Assembly: GCA_031263035.1 (NCBI GenBank)
Contig: JAISGP010000004.1
Location: 1 to 50,609 of the forward strand
DNA length: 50,609 nt
Origin: Lachnospiraceae bacterium
GTDB lineage: Bacteria > Bacillota > Clostridia > Lachnospirales > Lachnospiraceae
Reading direction: 5' to 3'
Shown here: piece after piece, positions 17,762 to 24,749 of the stretch
Layout: every line of letters starts with the position of its first letter
How positions within the stretch are numbered: the stretch's first letter is position 1
Program-made: the position numbers and the translations under genes
Notes under the pieces: model-generated
The model's database searches: none
What the model saw: the letters and a program-made list of their open reading frames with translations, nothing else
Told to the model about the DNA's origin: nothing

Positions 17762-18763
17762 CTAGTATCTCCAAGCTTTAGGGATAAAGATATCTTTATA
17801 GGTTTTTATTGCAAATGTATCTGTCATTCCTGCAATATAATCGCAAACAGCAGGCTCTATTCCTTCTTGATATACTGTTTGCAAATATAATGTAGGTAAC
17901 ATCTCTGTATGGGCTTCAAAATATTTATATAATGCCTTTATTATACTTTTAGCTTTCTTTTCTTCAGACTTAGCCTTAGGATTAGTATATACATTTTGAA
18001 AAAGATATTGTCTAATCCCATACATAGCCTCATAGACTTCATTTCTCATCTTTATTTCTGGCTTATCTAGGCTAGAATAAATAATATTATGAATTAAACT
18101 ATCTAGCCTTTCTTTTCTCGTATATCCAATAGCATCTGTATACATTCTAGGAATATCTGATGGATTAAGAATTCCTCCTCTAATGGCATCATCTATATCA
18201 TGATTAATATAAGCAATCTTATCTGAAATCTGAACTACTTGACCTTCTAATGTGGCAGGTTTACCAGATGTTTTATGATTAAGTATTCCATCTCTTACTT
18301 CAAATGATAGATTTAATCCTTCCCCGTCTCTTTCAATCTTATCCACTACTCTTAGGCTTTGCTCATTATGTCTAAAACCAGTAGAACTAATTTCATTTAA
18401 AACCCTTTCCCCAGCATGTCCAAAAGGAGTATGCCCTAGATCATGACCTAAAGCTATAGCTTCCGTCAAGTCTTCATTTAACCCAATAGCCTTACTAATA
18501 GTTCTTGCAATTTGCGAAACCTCAAGAGTATGTGTCATTCTTGTACGATAATGATCTCCATCAGGAAATAGAAAAACTTGAGTTTTCTGCTTTAATCTGC
18601 GAAAAGATTTGCAATGAAGAATTCTGTCCCTATCTCTTTGAAAAATTGTTCTCATATCACAAGGCTCTTCAAATCTAACTCTACCCTTACTATTTTTCGA
18701 TAGTGATGCGTATTTACTTAATATCTTCTCTTCCTTTTCCTCTAACTGCTCCCTAATATTCAT
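17762..18763 (-). CDS. dgt: Deoxyguanosinetriphosphate triphosphohydrolase-like protein
   Basis: 333 residues. HD-domain metal site: RMTHTLEVSQIARTI supplies the first His, LGHDLGHTPFGHAGERVL supplies the HD pair and the extra His, and a later Asp lies in YINHDIDDAI. These enzymes hydrolyse dNTPs to deoxynucleosides and triphosphate, controlling dNTP pools. The short form without a long C-terminal extension is typical of Firmicutes, where it often precedes dnaG-rpoD as here. AAGGGAG precedes the ATG. Substrate preference cannot be read from sequence. Confidence 0.93.
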   Translation of the reverse strand: MNIREQLEEKEEKILSKYASLSKNSKGRVRFEEPCDMRTIFQRDRDRILHCKSFRRLKQKTQVFLFPDGDHYRTRMTHTLEVSQIARTISKAIGLNEDLTEAIALGHDLGHTPFGHAGERVLNEISSTGFRHNEQSLRVVDKIERDGEGLNLSFEVRDGILNHKTSGKPATLEGQVVQISDKIAYINHDIDDAIRGGILNPSDIPRMYTDAIGYTRKERLDSLIHNIIYSSLDKPEIKMRNEVYEAMYGIRQYLFQNVYTNPKAKSEEKKAKSIIKALYKYFEAHTEMLPTLYLQTVYQEGIEPAVCDYIAGMTDTFAIKTYKDIFIPKAWRY

Positions 18764-19142
18764 CGTAGCTCCCTTTTAATTATTCGTATAAATCAAAAAT
18801 TTAAATCTTATCACTAATAGTATATCTAGAAATTATTTTATTATATAATTCTAAGCAAACTCTATATTTTTAAATAAAATAATTACAAATAAATATCCTA
18901 ACAAACATTTAAAATTTATCCAAAAAAATATCTCAATTATCAATTCATTATAATATTTTTAATCACTCTATACTTCCTAACTATTAACAACTTGATTATA
19001 CTATAAAACATTAGATTTTGAAAATATAATACAAATTAAAACATCACTAATTAACGAAATAATATATTTTTATTTATTAGGAATAAACAGACTTCTCTCA
19101 TAATTTTTAGATTAATTCATACAACTATTTGCAAAAAACCCT
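18764..19142. other. AT-rich gap upstream of tRNA-Gly
   Basis: Roughly 380 bases with no ORF that has a ribosome binding site and no strong hairpin. It contains one TTTGCAAA palindrome near 19131, just before the tRNA promoter. Confidence 0.5.
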
Positions 19143-19171
19143 TTGACAAGTCTAGGGTTTTATAGTATTAT
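19143..19171 (+). promoter_or_regulatory. Promoter of tRNA-Gly
   Basis: Perfect -35 TTGACA (19143-19148), 17-base spacer, then TATTAT (19166-19171), overlapping a TATAAT at 19169-19174 that would have a 20-base spacer. Confidence 0.7.
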
Positions 19172-19193
19172 AATGTTCGTTGATAAAACACAT

Positions 19194-19266
19194 GCGACAG
19201 TGGCTCAGCTGGTAGAGTACGACCTTGCCAAGGTCGGGGTCGCGGGTTCGAACCCCGTCTGTCGCT
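19194..19266 (+). tRNA. tRNA-Gly (GCC)
   Basis: Complete cloverleaf: acceptor arms GCGACAG/CTGTCGC, D arm with GGCTCAGCTGGTAGAG, anticodon stem CGACC/GGTCG with loop TTGCCAA (anticodon GCC, decoding GGC and GGU), T arm GCGGGTTCGAACCCCGT and discriminator T. CCA is not encoded. It stands alone between its own promoter and terminator. Confidence 0.97.
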
Positions 19267-19282
19267 TTTTTTATTGCAGTCA

Positions 19283-19330
19283 AACCTAGTAAAACCTGGA
19301 CAAAGCCCTTGATTTTACTAGGTTTTTTTT
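19283..19330 (+). terminator. Terminator of tRNA-Gly
   Basis: 12-bp perfect stem (AACCTAGTAAAA, 19283-19294, with TTTTACTAGGTT, 19313-19324) followed by a run of T. It also separates the tRNA from the convergent minus-strand accessory genes. Confidence 0.9.
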
Positions 19331-19334
19331 ATAA

Positions 19335-19547
19335 TTATTCTTCAAAAATGAAATCATCACCAAATACTTCTGGTTCATACAACTCTCCTTCTTTAAACTC
19401 GGAATAAATATCTCCAATTTTAGGAATTACTATCATACTTCCATCATCTTCCAAGAAAATATCATATTCTTCATTAGGTTTTTTCTTAAAACTTGCTGGA
19501 ATTAATAGCATGACTGAATTACATTGTTTAATCGTTTTAGTTGTCAT
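19335..19547 (-). CDS. MazE/AbrB-like antitoxin protein (orphan)
   Basis: 70 residues. The N-terminal half, with KTIKQCNSVMLLIP followed by EYDIFLEDDGSMIVIPKI, fits the swapped-hairpin AbrB/MazE DNA-binding fold (compare KQGNSVMLTIP in family members). The acidic C-terminal tail (EVFGDDFIFEE) resembles toxin-wrapping tails of MazE/PemI antitoxins. No MazF-like toxin lies next to it. It is 83 bases downstream of the HigA-like gene on the same strand, so the three may form one toxin-antitoxin operon. GAGGG lies 9 bases upstream. Confidence 0.65.
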   Translation of the reverse strand: MTTKTIKQCNSVMLLIPASFKKKPNEEYDIFLEDDGSMIVIPKIGDIYSEFKEGELYEPEVFGDDFIFEE

Positions 19548-19630
19548 AATTCATTCCCTCATTTCGTTTAAAATAAAAGAGAGGTGAATATAATCATCTC
19601 TCTAGTTATCTAGTATACCTTAATTGTAAA

Positions 19631-19906
19631 TTATACAAGTGTAATTTTCACCTTTTTCCCTAAAGCTCGAGCTATAGAAAAAATTGTTGAAAGCTTTGGA
19701 TCTGTTTGTCCATTTTCTAATCTAACAACAGTAGATTGTGGCTTATTCATTTTTTTTGCTAACTCCCTTTGACTAAAACCTTTTTCTTCTCTAGCTTTCA
19801 TAAGACTATATTCTAATTCTAATTTCACCTTTTCTTCATTAAACGTTATATCAAAATTAGGGTCTTGCTTTCTATATTTATCAATCATTTCATCTGTCCA
19901 ACTCAT
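19631..19906 (-). CDS. XRE-family antitoxin (HigA-like)
   Basis: 91 residues. An N-terminal helix region (WTDEMIDKYRKQDPNFD) is followed by a helix-turn-helix, about residues 43-78 (REEKGFSQRELAKKMNKPQS then VVRLENGQTDPKLSTI). The C-terminal KKVKITLV strand is typical of antitoxins paired with Gp49-like HigB toxins. It would neutralise the toxin and repress the operon by binding the promoter palindrome at 20272-20284. TAGGAGG precedes the ATG, 36 bases after the toxin stop; the toxin-first order is the HigBA arrangement. Confidence 0.88.
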   Translation of the reverse strand: MSWTDEMIDKYRKQDPNFDITFNEEKVKLELEYSLMKAREEKGFSQRELAKKMNKPQSTVVRLENGQTDPKLSTIFSIARALGKKVKITLV

Positions 19907-19942
19907 ATTATTTCCTCCTATGAATATTTAAAAATAAATTTC

Positions 19943-20272
19943 TTATCTTTTTACCTTTTTTTCCCTTAATGGTGTTTTGTCCGTTTTCTTTGTAAAACCA
20001 TGAGTTATAAAATATCTATTGTTTTCGAAATGAAAATACATTCCTCTTTGAATATTACTCCCTTGTTTTGATCGTAATTCAAACAAATTAGTATCAATTT
20101 TTTTAGCCCATTGCATTTTAATTGCTTCTTGTATACCAAGTTCCTCAACAGTGTCAATAAGTGCAAGTAATTTTTCACCATCTTTTACTGGTAAAGACAT
20201 TAAAAAGTCCTGAAACTCGCTTGTTCCATCTTCTCTTTTTACTGGCTCAAACTTTATCAATTTATTATTCAT
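19943..20272 (-). CDS. RelE/HigB-type toxin (phage-derived Gp49-like)
   Basis: 109 residues. The C-terminal half LFELRSKQGSNIQRGMYFHF, then FITHGFTKKTDKTP, is the core of the Gp49/HigB family of ribosome-dependent mRNA interferases, with the basic residues expected at the active site. The C-terminus ends soon after KTPLREKKVKR, slightly shorter than many relatives. There is no ribosome binding site, because the promoter is so close that transcription should begin at or next to the ATG. It is paired with the HigA-like gene downstream. Confidence 0.85.
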   Translation of the reverse strand: MNNKLIKFEPVKREDGTSEFQDFLMSLPVKDGEKLLALIDTVEELGIQEAIKMQWAKKIDTNLFELRSKQGSNIQRGMYFHFENNRYFITHGFTKKTDKTPLREKKVKR

Positions 20273-20307
20273 ATCATAATGATAGCACGCACGCTCTCCT
20301 TTGTCAA
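20272..20307 (-). promoter_or_regulatory. higBA promoter with palindromic operator
   Basis: Minus-strand -35 TTGACA (20302-20307), exactly 17 bases, -10 TATCAT (20279-20284). A perfect 6+1+6 palindrome TATCATAATGATA (20272-20284) overlaps the -10 and runs to the first base of the toxin start codon. The expected start site, about 7 bases past the -10, coincides with the A of the ATG. This suggests a leaderless toxin mRNA under antitoxin autoregulation. Confidence 0.75.
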
Positions 20308-20348
20308 TTATTCTTACTGTTATTTTATAGCTTATTTTTTATAGTATA

Positions 20349-21152
20349 TTATATTGCAAGATATGCTTTTCTTATTTTCAAATCGTATTCGCTTAATTTT
20401 TCACCATAATTATACAATTGAGTGCTTATCTCACTATCTTTATTAATATTGAAATAGCTAGCTATATCAGCTACATCATTCGCCAGCCATTCTAATTCTC
20501 GTCTTACATTACCTACTATTAGTTGCAAATAATTTTTATTTATGTCTGAATTAAAATCAATCCCCATATTTTCCTCTAACCTTTGAGGATGGATCCAATT
20601 TGAAGGTTCATCATAATTAGAAAAATAAACTATTTCATCAAAATACTCATCGCTTAAATCTTTTGTTGTTTTTCCACTTGCCAATTCGTACCACACTTGA
20701 GTTATTCTACTTGATGTACTATCTTTTACATTTTTCTTAGACTTATGTTTAAGATAATCAATTATTCTTCTACCTTCTTCTGAAAAAAGGCTACCAATCG
20801 CTTCATGAGAACCATTAATTACCCTATCCCATTTAATAGTAGTCTCGAAATCTCTTTTTTTCCAATATAATTCAAGAAAATTTTCTTTATTATTAGAACT
20901 ACAATATGACTGAAATGCAATCTGTAATTCAAAAATAATTCGCTGAAGGCCAATGATACTATCTACAATATTATTTTCTAGAAGAAAGCATATTGTATTT
21001 ATTTTCAAATTAATATTACCAACTAACAAAAAAATAAATTTATTTTTATCCTTCTCGATTTCTAAATCATCTAAAGCTATCTCCATTAAACTATTTAACT
21101 GTATTTTCGTTTCTTCAAATAAAGAACGGTAACTCGGAAATTTAATATCCAT
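20349..21152 (-). CDS. Uncharacterised protein, DUF5677-like
   Basis: 267 residues, largely helical, soluble, no signal peptide. The segment LLENNIVDSIIGLQRIIFELQIAFQSY resembles the helical core of DUF5677-type proteins, but I am not certain of this. A trailing region (SNWIHPQRLEENMG and REL EWLAND-like residues) has conserved-looking Trp/His/Asn. AAAGGAGTG precedes the ATG. It lies upstream of the higBA promoter on the same strand, in a patch of accessory genes. No function can be assigned. Confidence 0.5.
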   Translation of the reverse strand: MDIKFPSYRSLFEETKIQLNSLMEIALDDLEIEKDKNKFIFLLVGNINLKINTICFLLENNIVDSIIGLQRIIFELQIAFQSYCSSNNKENFLELYWKKRDFETTIKWDRVINGSHEAIGSLFSEEGRRIIDYLKHKSKKNVKDSTSSRITQVWYELASGKTTKDLSDEYFDEIVYFSNYDEPSNWIHPQRLEENMGIDFNSDINKNYLQLIVGNVRRELEWLANDVADIASYFNINKDSEISTQLYNYGEKLSEYDLKIRKAYLAI

Positions 21153-21360
21153 TAATTTTCACTCCTTTACATGTAATAAATACTTTTTTTACTTATTTTT
21201 TCATAAACGTTTAAAGAAATAACTTTTTTAACTATTTCTTAGTTGTTATAACATAATTCGGTGGGAACTTCAGTGTTTATAATATACTATTGATAATAAT
21301 ATTTCAAAATAAATTCAATTTTTCTTATTGCTTATTTTATTTAATCTATCCACGCCCAAG

Positions 21361-21386
21361 CAAAAAGAGGGGTCATCCCCCTCTTA
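21361..21386 (-). terminator. Terminator of the metNIQ-DUF169 operon
   Basis: 8-bp stem AAGAGGGG (21365-21372) with CCCCTCTT (21378-21385) and a following T run on the minus strand. The stem overlaps the DUF169 stop codon. Confidence 0.9.
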
Positions 21387-22163
21387 ACAGTCCATATAAT
21401 AATTATAGTTCCATTTTATATTCGGAATATTTATACCATATTCCTTAGCTCTTTTTTCTATTGCTTTCTTTTTTTTGTCACTTTCCATCGAATTTATTGT
21501 ATTTGCAACACCGGATACAACTTTTTCAAATATATTTCCTGAAATACCTACTGCCATTTCATCATCTTTCCAGCCGGTTCTATGCCTTGTACCAATACAT
21601 AAGGTTGAAATATTTATCCCTTTAGTATTCATCGGCTCTACTGTACATTCTCTACATATCCCTTGATTTCCAGCTATACTTACATTCTCTATTTGACCAA
21701 AATAATATGAGTAACCTTGCACAATTCTCATAATATTATATGGATTAGTAACAATAATAATCACATCTGGAACTTCTTCAAAATCTTTAAGTGGAGCTAA
21801 CTTTATACCATAATATTCTTTTTTAATATCAGGAATTCTATCCCTTAATTCCTTACTTATGTCAGGATTATCATAGAGACCAAGCCTTGTCCAATTCTCT
21901 CCACTTTTGTTTTTTAAATCATTTTTTTCAAATCCAAGAGAAATAGCCGCACTACGACATTTTATATCTTCATTTTTCATTTTAATGGAATGTCCGTTAC
22001 TAGCTGCTGCCACTATTTGACAATAATTTGCAGGCCTTAGTAACTCTTTAGCTTTTATATCATTCCATTGATTTGCACTATCTATAAATTTAATACCTAC
22101 TATTTCTCGATTTAACTCTAGAAGAGTGGGTAGCAATTTAATCTGCTTGTTTGTCATTTTCAT
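21384..22163 (-). CDS. DUF169 family protein
   Basis: About 259 residues. The motifs VGIKFID near the start, RPANYCQIVAAASNGHSIKM, CRSAAISLGF, LAPLKDFEEVPDVIIIV and the Cys pair ICRECTVEP match DUF169 (COG2043), a family of unknown reaction seen in anaerobes and archaea. Conserved Cys residues suggest metal or cofactor binding. The gene overlaps the 3' end of the binding-protein gene by some 25 bases and is the last gene of the MetNIQ-like operon. The start is uncertain: AGGAG is 12 bases before the ATG at 22163 and 3 bases before a TTG at 22172. Context suggests it acts on, or depends on, the imported ligand. Confidence 0.8.
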   Translation of the reverse strand: MKMTNKQIKLLPTLLELNREIVGIKFIDSANQWNDIKAKELLRPANYCQIVAAASNGHSIKMKNEDIKCRSAAISLGFEKNDLKNKSGENWTRLGLYDNPDISKELRDRIPDIKKEYYGIKLAPLKDFEEVPDVIIIVTNPYNIMRIVQGYSYYFGQIENVSIAGNQGICRECTVEPMNTKGINISTLCIGTRHRTGWKDDEMAVGISGNIFEKVVSGVANTINSMESDKKKKAIEKRAKEYGINIPNIKWNYNYYMDC

Positions 22164-22980
22164 AAAATTCAAATACTCCTGGAAATGCTTTATTTATTTT
22201 ATCTTGGACAGTTTTATCTTTAAAACATTTTGCAAATGCTACTGCCCAATCTGAATTAACATTTTCCTTTTTAACTATAACACCCATTGGATACTTAATC
22301 ATCTGAGTATCTCTTGCTAAATATTTAGTTGGATCAAGTCCTGCGTTAGACATATGTGTAAAGAACACACAGGCAGCATCCATATCTTTAAGTGCAGTTA
22401 CTGTTTGTGCCTGATCCATATCAACGATTTTTAAATTCTTTGGATTAGAAGTAATATCTGCTATAGTTGCAGTTTTTACATCTTTATTAATCTTAATCAA
22501 TCCATTTTCTTCTAAAATTCTTAAGGCTATGTTCATATTCATTGCATCATTCATTATTGCAATTTTGCCACCATTAGGTATATCTTTTATATTTTTATAC
22601 TTATCTGAATATAGTCCAATTCCAGTATAATATCCATATGGCTTCACCATTTGCAAATCTGCATTATTGCTAGAATCAAAACTTTTAACATATTCTCTAT
22701 GTTGACCGAGTGCCATATCAACTTCCTTACTGTTACAAGCTTCAAGTACTACTGGATTTGCATCAAACATTACAAATTTAGTTTTAAATCCTTCCTTTTC
22801 AAATACAGGCTTAATCGCTTCATAAGTCACTTCCGATATTGAAGTTCCTCCAATAGTAATTGTCTTTTTACTACTTTCATCTTTCTTCTCTGTCTTTGCC
22901 TGTCCACATCCAACTAAACTTAGGCTCATACCTAAAACTAACCCAATAGAAATAACCTTCTTTAACATACTTCTTTTCAT
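22138..22980 (-). CDS. NlpA/MetQ-family substrate-binding lipoprotein
   Basis: 280 residues with a lipoprotein signal peptide ending in LSLVGC (Cys25 lipidated). The mature part (TITIGGTSISEVTYEAIKPV, MALGQHREYV, IAIMNDAMNMNIALRIL) matches the NlpA fold used by D-methionine and related importers. It captures the ligand outside the membrane for the MetI/MetN pair encoded upstream. MALGQHREYV replaces the more usual D-x-N-x-F-Q-H segment of methionine binders, so the ligand may differ. A hairpin separates its ribosome binding site from the start codon. Confidence 0.88.
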   Translation of the reverse strand: MKRSMLKKVISIGLVLGMSLSLVGCGQAKTEKKDESSKKTITIGGTSISEVTYEAIKPVFEKEGFKTKFVMFDANPVVLEACNSKEVDMALGQHREYVKSFDSSNNADLQMVKPYGYYTGIGLYSDKYKNIKDIPNGGKIAIMNDAMNMNIALRILEENGLIKINKDVKTATIADITSNPKNLKIVDMDQAQTVTALKDMDAACVFFTHMSNAGLDPTKYLARDTQMIKYPMGVIVKKENVNSDWAVAFAKCFKDKTVQDKINKAFPGVFEFYENDKQAD

Positions 22981-23017
22981 AACTCTTTGTATGGTGTTTA
23001 CCCCACCATACTCTCCT
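22981..23017 (-). promoter_or_regulatory. Hairpin between ribosome binding site and start of the binding lipoprotein gene
   Basis: Minus strand: AGGAGA (23012-23017, overlapping the metI end) is followed with no gap by a perfect 8-bp hairpin (23004-23011 with 22989-22996, 7-base loop), then 8 bases and the ATG at 22978-22980. With the hairpin folded the spacing is 8 bases; unfolded it is 31. A weaker AAAGAG lies only 2 bases before the ATG. Confidence 0.6.
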
Positions 23018-23020
23018 TCC

Positions 23021-23686
23021 TTATTTTAATTTGTCATATATTATTTTCGCCAACCCTTGAATGAGTAAAACGATAACAATCAAAATCGCAACTACAAAAT
23101 ACATAATTGCATTATCAAAACGCTGATAACCATAAGTCAAAGCTACTGCTCCAAGTCCACCAGCTCCCACTGCGCCAGCCATTGCAGACATATTTAGCAT
23201 ATTAATTAACATTATGGTAAAATTGGAAACTAACACCGGTAGTGCTTCTACAAAAAGTACTTTTGAAACTATTTGCAAATTAGAAGCCCCTACAGATTTT
23301 GCCATTAAAACCAAATCGCTATCAACAGTTTGAAGAGCATTTTCTGTCATTCTTGTTGCAAATGGAGTACAACCAATAGTTATTGCAAATATTGCTGCGT
23401 TTGCACCAATTGAAGTTCCAATAACAATTCTTGTAAGTGGAATTAATGCCACAATTAAAATCATTGTTGGAAATGCTCTAATAACATCAGTAATCTTCCC
23501 TAAAATAAAATGAATAACCTTGTTAGGCAATAAACCCTTTTCATCTGTTAAAATTAGAACTGTACCAAATATCATTCCAAATATTATAGACAAAATGGCT
23601 GAAACAAAAATCATTTCTAACGTTGTCCATATGGCTGGAACAATAACAGTTGGTAAATATTCTATAAGTCTCGAACCTTGACCCAT
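23021..23686 (-). CDS. MetI-like ABC transporter permease
   Basis: 221 residues with five or six membrane helices, normal for MetI. It contains the cytoplasmic loop contacting the ATPase (LVLMAKSVGASNLQIVSKVL) and a Gly-rich segment GAVGAGGLGAVALTYGYQRF typical of MetI. It forms the transmembrane pore with MetN. Ribosome binding site GGAG; the gene starts 11 bases after the metN stop, so the order metN-metI-metQ-DUF169 is one operon. Confidence 0.93.
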   Translation of the reverse strand: MGQGSRLIEYLPTVIVPAIWTTLEMIFVSAILSIIFGMIFGTVLILTDEKGLLPNKVIHFILGKITDVIRAFPTMILIVALIPLTRIVIGTSIGANAAIFAITIGCTPFATRMTENALQTVDSDLVLMAKSVGASNLQIVSKVLFVEALPVLVSNFTIMLINMLNMSAMAGAVGAGGLGAVALTYGYQRFDNAIMYFVVAILIVIVLLIQGLAKIIYDKLK

Positions 23687-23697
23687 GTAAAACTCTC

Positions 23698-24519
23698 CTA
23701 CTTCCCATAATTTATTTTATTCTCTTTTAAAATTCCTACTACCGTCTCATATTCTTCTTGTGGAATTTTTATAATTGAGTAATCTTCTTTCTCGCCTAAA
23801 TTTTCTTCCCCAGTCAAATTACGAAGATATATGGAATTTTCATTAAATATATCCTCTACCTTTCCCATTTCTGCAATTGAACCGCCCTCTATAATTGCCA
23901 TTCTATGGCAAATAGATTTAACAACTCTCATTTCATGGGTAACTACAACTATCGTTATATTATATTTTTCATTTAAAGTTTTTAATAATTCAAGTATTGA
24001 ATTAGTTGTTTTGGGATCCAAAGCTGAAGTACATTCATCACATAAAAGATACTTAGGATTTAATATTAAAGCTCTAGCGATTCCTACTCTTTGCTTTTGC
24101 CCACCTGATAAATTCTTTGGTCTTTCCTGCAACTTATCTTCAATTCCAACAACTTTAGCTAACTCTGTAACCTTCTTCTTAATCTCTTCCTTTGAATAAC
24201 CCCAGCATCTAAGTGGAAATGATATATTTTGAAAAACCGTTTCTCTTTCTATTAAAGAAAAGTTTTGAAAAACCATACCCATATTTTTTCTAAATTCTCT
24301 AAGTTTCTTAGATTTTAGATTTTTTATATGAATTTCATCAATCTTTATCGAACCCTCTTGCCACTGCTCCAAAAGATTTAAACATCTAAGAAGTGTTGAT
24401 TTTCCAACACCACTTACACCTACAACCCCAAAGATTTCACCATCATTAATCTTAAGATTAATATTATCTAAAACCTTAACTTCCCTATATCTTTTAACTA
24501 AACCCTCAATCTCTATCAT
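23698..24519 (-). CDS. MetN-like ABC transporter ATPase
   Basis: 273 residues. Walker A GVSGVGKST (residues 34-42), signature [15 protein letters not shown], Walker B YLLCDECTSALDPKT and H-loop VTHEMRVVKS. Canonical MetN proteins are about 340 residues with a C-terminal NIL domain that senses methionine and inhibits transport. Here only some 40 residues follow the nucleotide-binding domain, so a full NIL domain is missing. This may mean loss of ligand feedback or a different substrate. It is the first gene of the operon. The ribosome binding site is weak (AAAGGA about 11 bases away, AGGG closer). Confidence 0.92.
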   Translation of the reverse strand: MIEIEGLVKRYREVKVLDNINLKINDGEIFGVVGVSGVGKSTLLRCLNLLEQWQEGSIKIDEIHIKNLKSKKLREFRKNMGMVFQNFSLIERETVFQNISFPLRCWGYSKEEIKKKVTELAKVVGIEDKLQERPKNLSGGQKQRVGIARALILNPKYLLCDECTSALDPKTTNSILELLKTLNEKYNITIVVVTHEMRVVKSICHRMAIIEGGSIAEMGKVEDIFNENSIYLRNLTGEENLGEKEDYSIIKIPQEEYETVVGILKENKINYGK

Positions 24520-24568
24520 ACCCTAATATTCCTTTAAATCTTTTTACGACCTATAACCGTCCACCTTA

Positions 24569-24634
24569 ATGCAAATCTAGACTATTTGCATTTACTCAAA
24601 TAGTCATTCTATTATCTTTAGCAATGATTTTCAA
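24569..24634 (-). promoter_or_regulatory. metNIQ-DUF169 promoter with two overlapping inverted repeats
   Basis: Minus-strand -35 TTGAAA (24629-24634), 17-base spacer, -10 TAGAAT (24606-24611). Just downstream are two perfect inverted repeats sharing bases 24584-24588: GACTATTTG/CAAATAGTC (24580-24588 and 24597-24605) and ATGCAAAT/ATTTGCAT (24569-24576 and 24584-24591). The first spans the expected start site, so it is best read as a DNA operator. I find neither an S-box SAM riboswitch nor a T-box in this region. Confidence 0.6.
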
Positions 24635-24707
24635 ATTGATTTTTTCTATATTACTATAGAAAAAAGTTATAACTATAGAATACCCAACAGTGCTATCCTC
24701 AATTCGC

Positions 24708-24740
24708 AAAAAAAAGGACTAGGAAAACCCTAACCCTTTT
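24708..24740 (-). terminator. Terminator of the FtsX-type ABC exporter operon
   Basis: Minus-strand AAAAGGGTTAGG pairs, with wobbles, to CCTAGTCCTTTT across a GTTTT loop and is followed by further T residues. Confidence 0.85.
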
Positions 24741-24749
24741 CATTTGATT

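Noticed and set aside
19131-21386. Integrated mobile element at tRNA-Gly
   Set aside because: No integrase, transposase or duplicate of the tRNA 3' end is visible in the window, so I report only an accessory patch.
24520-24749. SAM (S-box) riboswitch upstream of the MetNIQ-like operon
   Set aside because: The conserved S-box core is absent; the structures present are two short overlapping inverted repeats at the start site.
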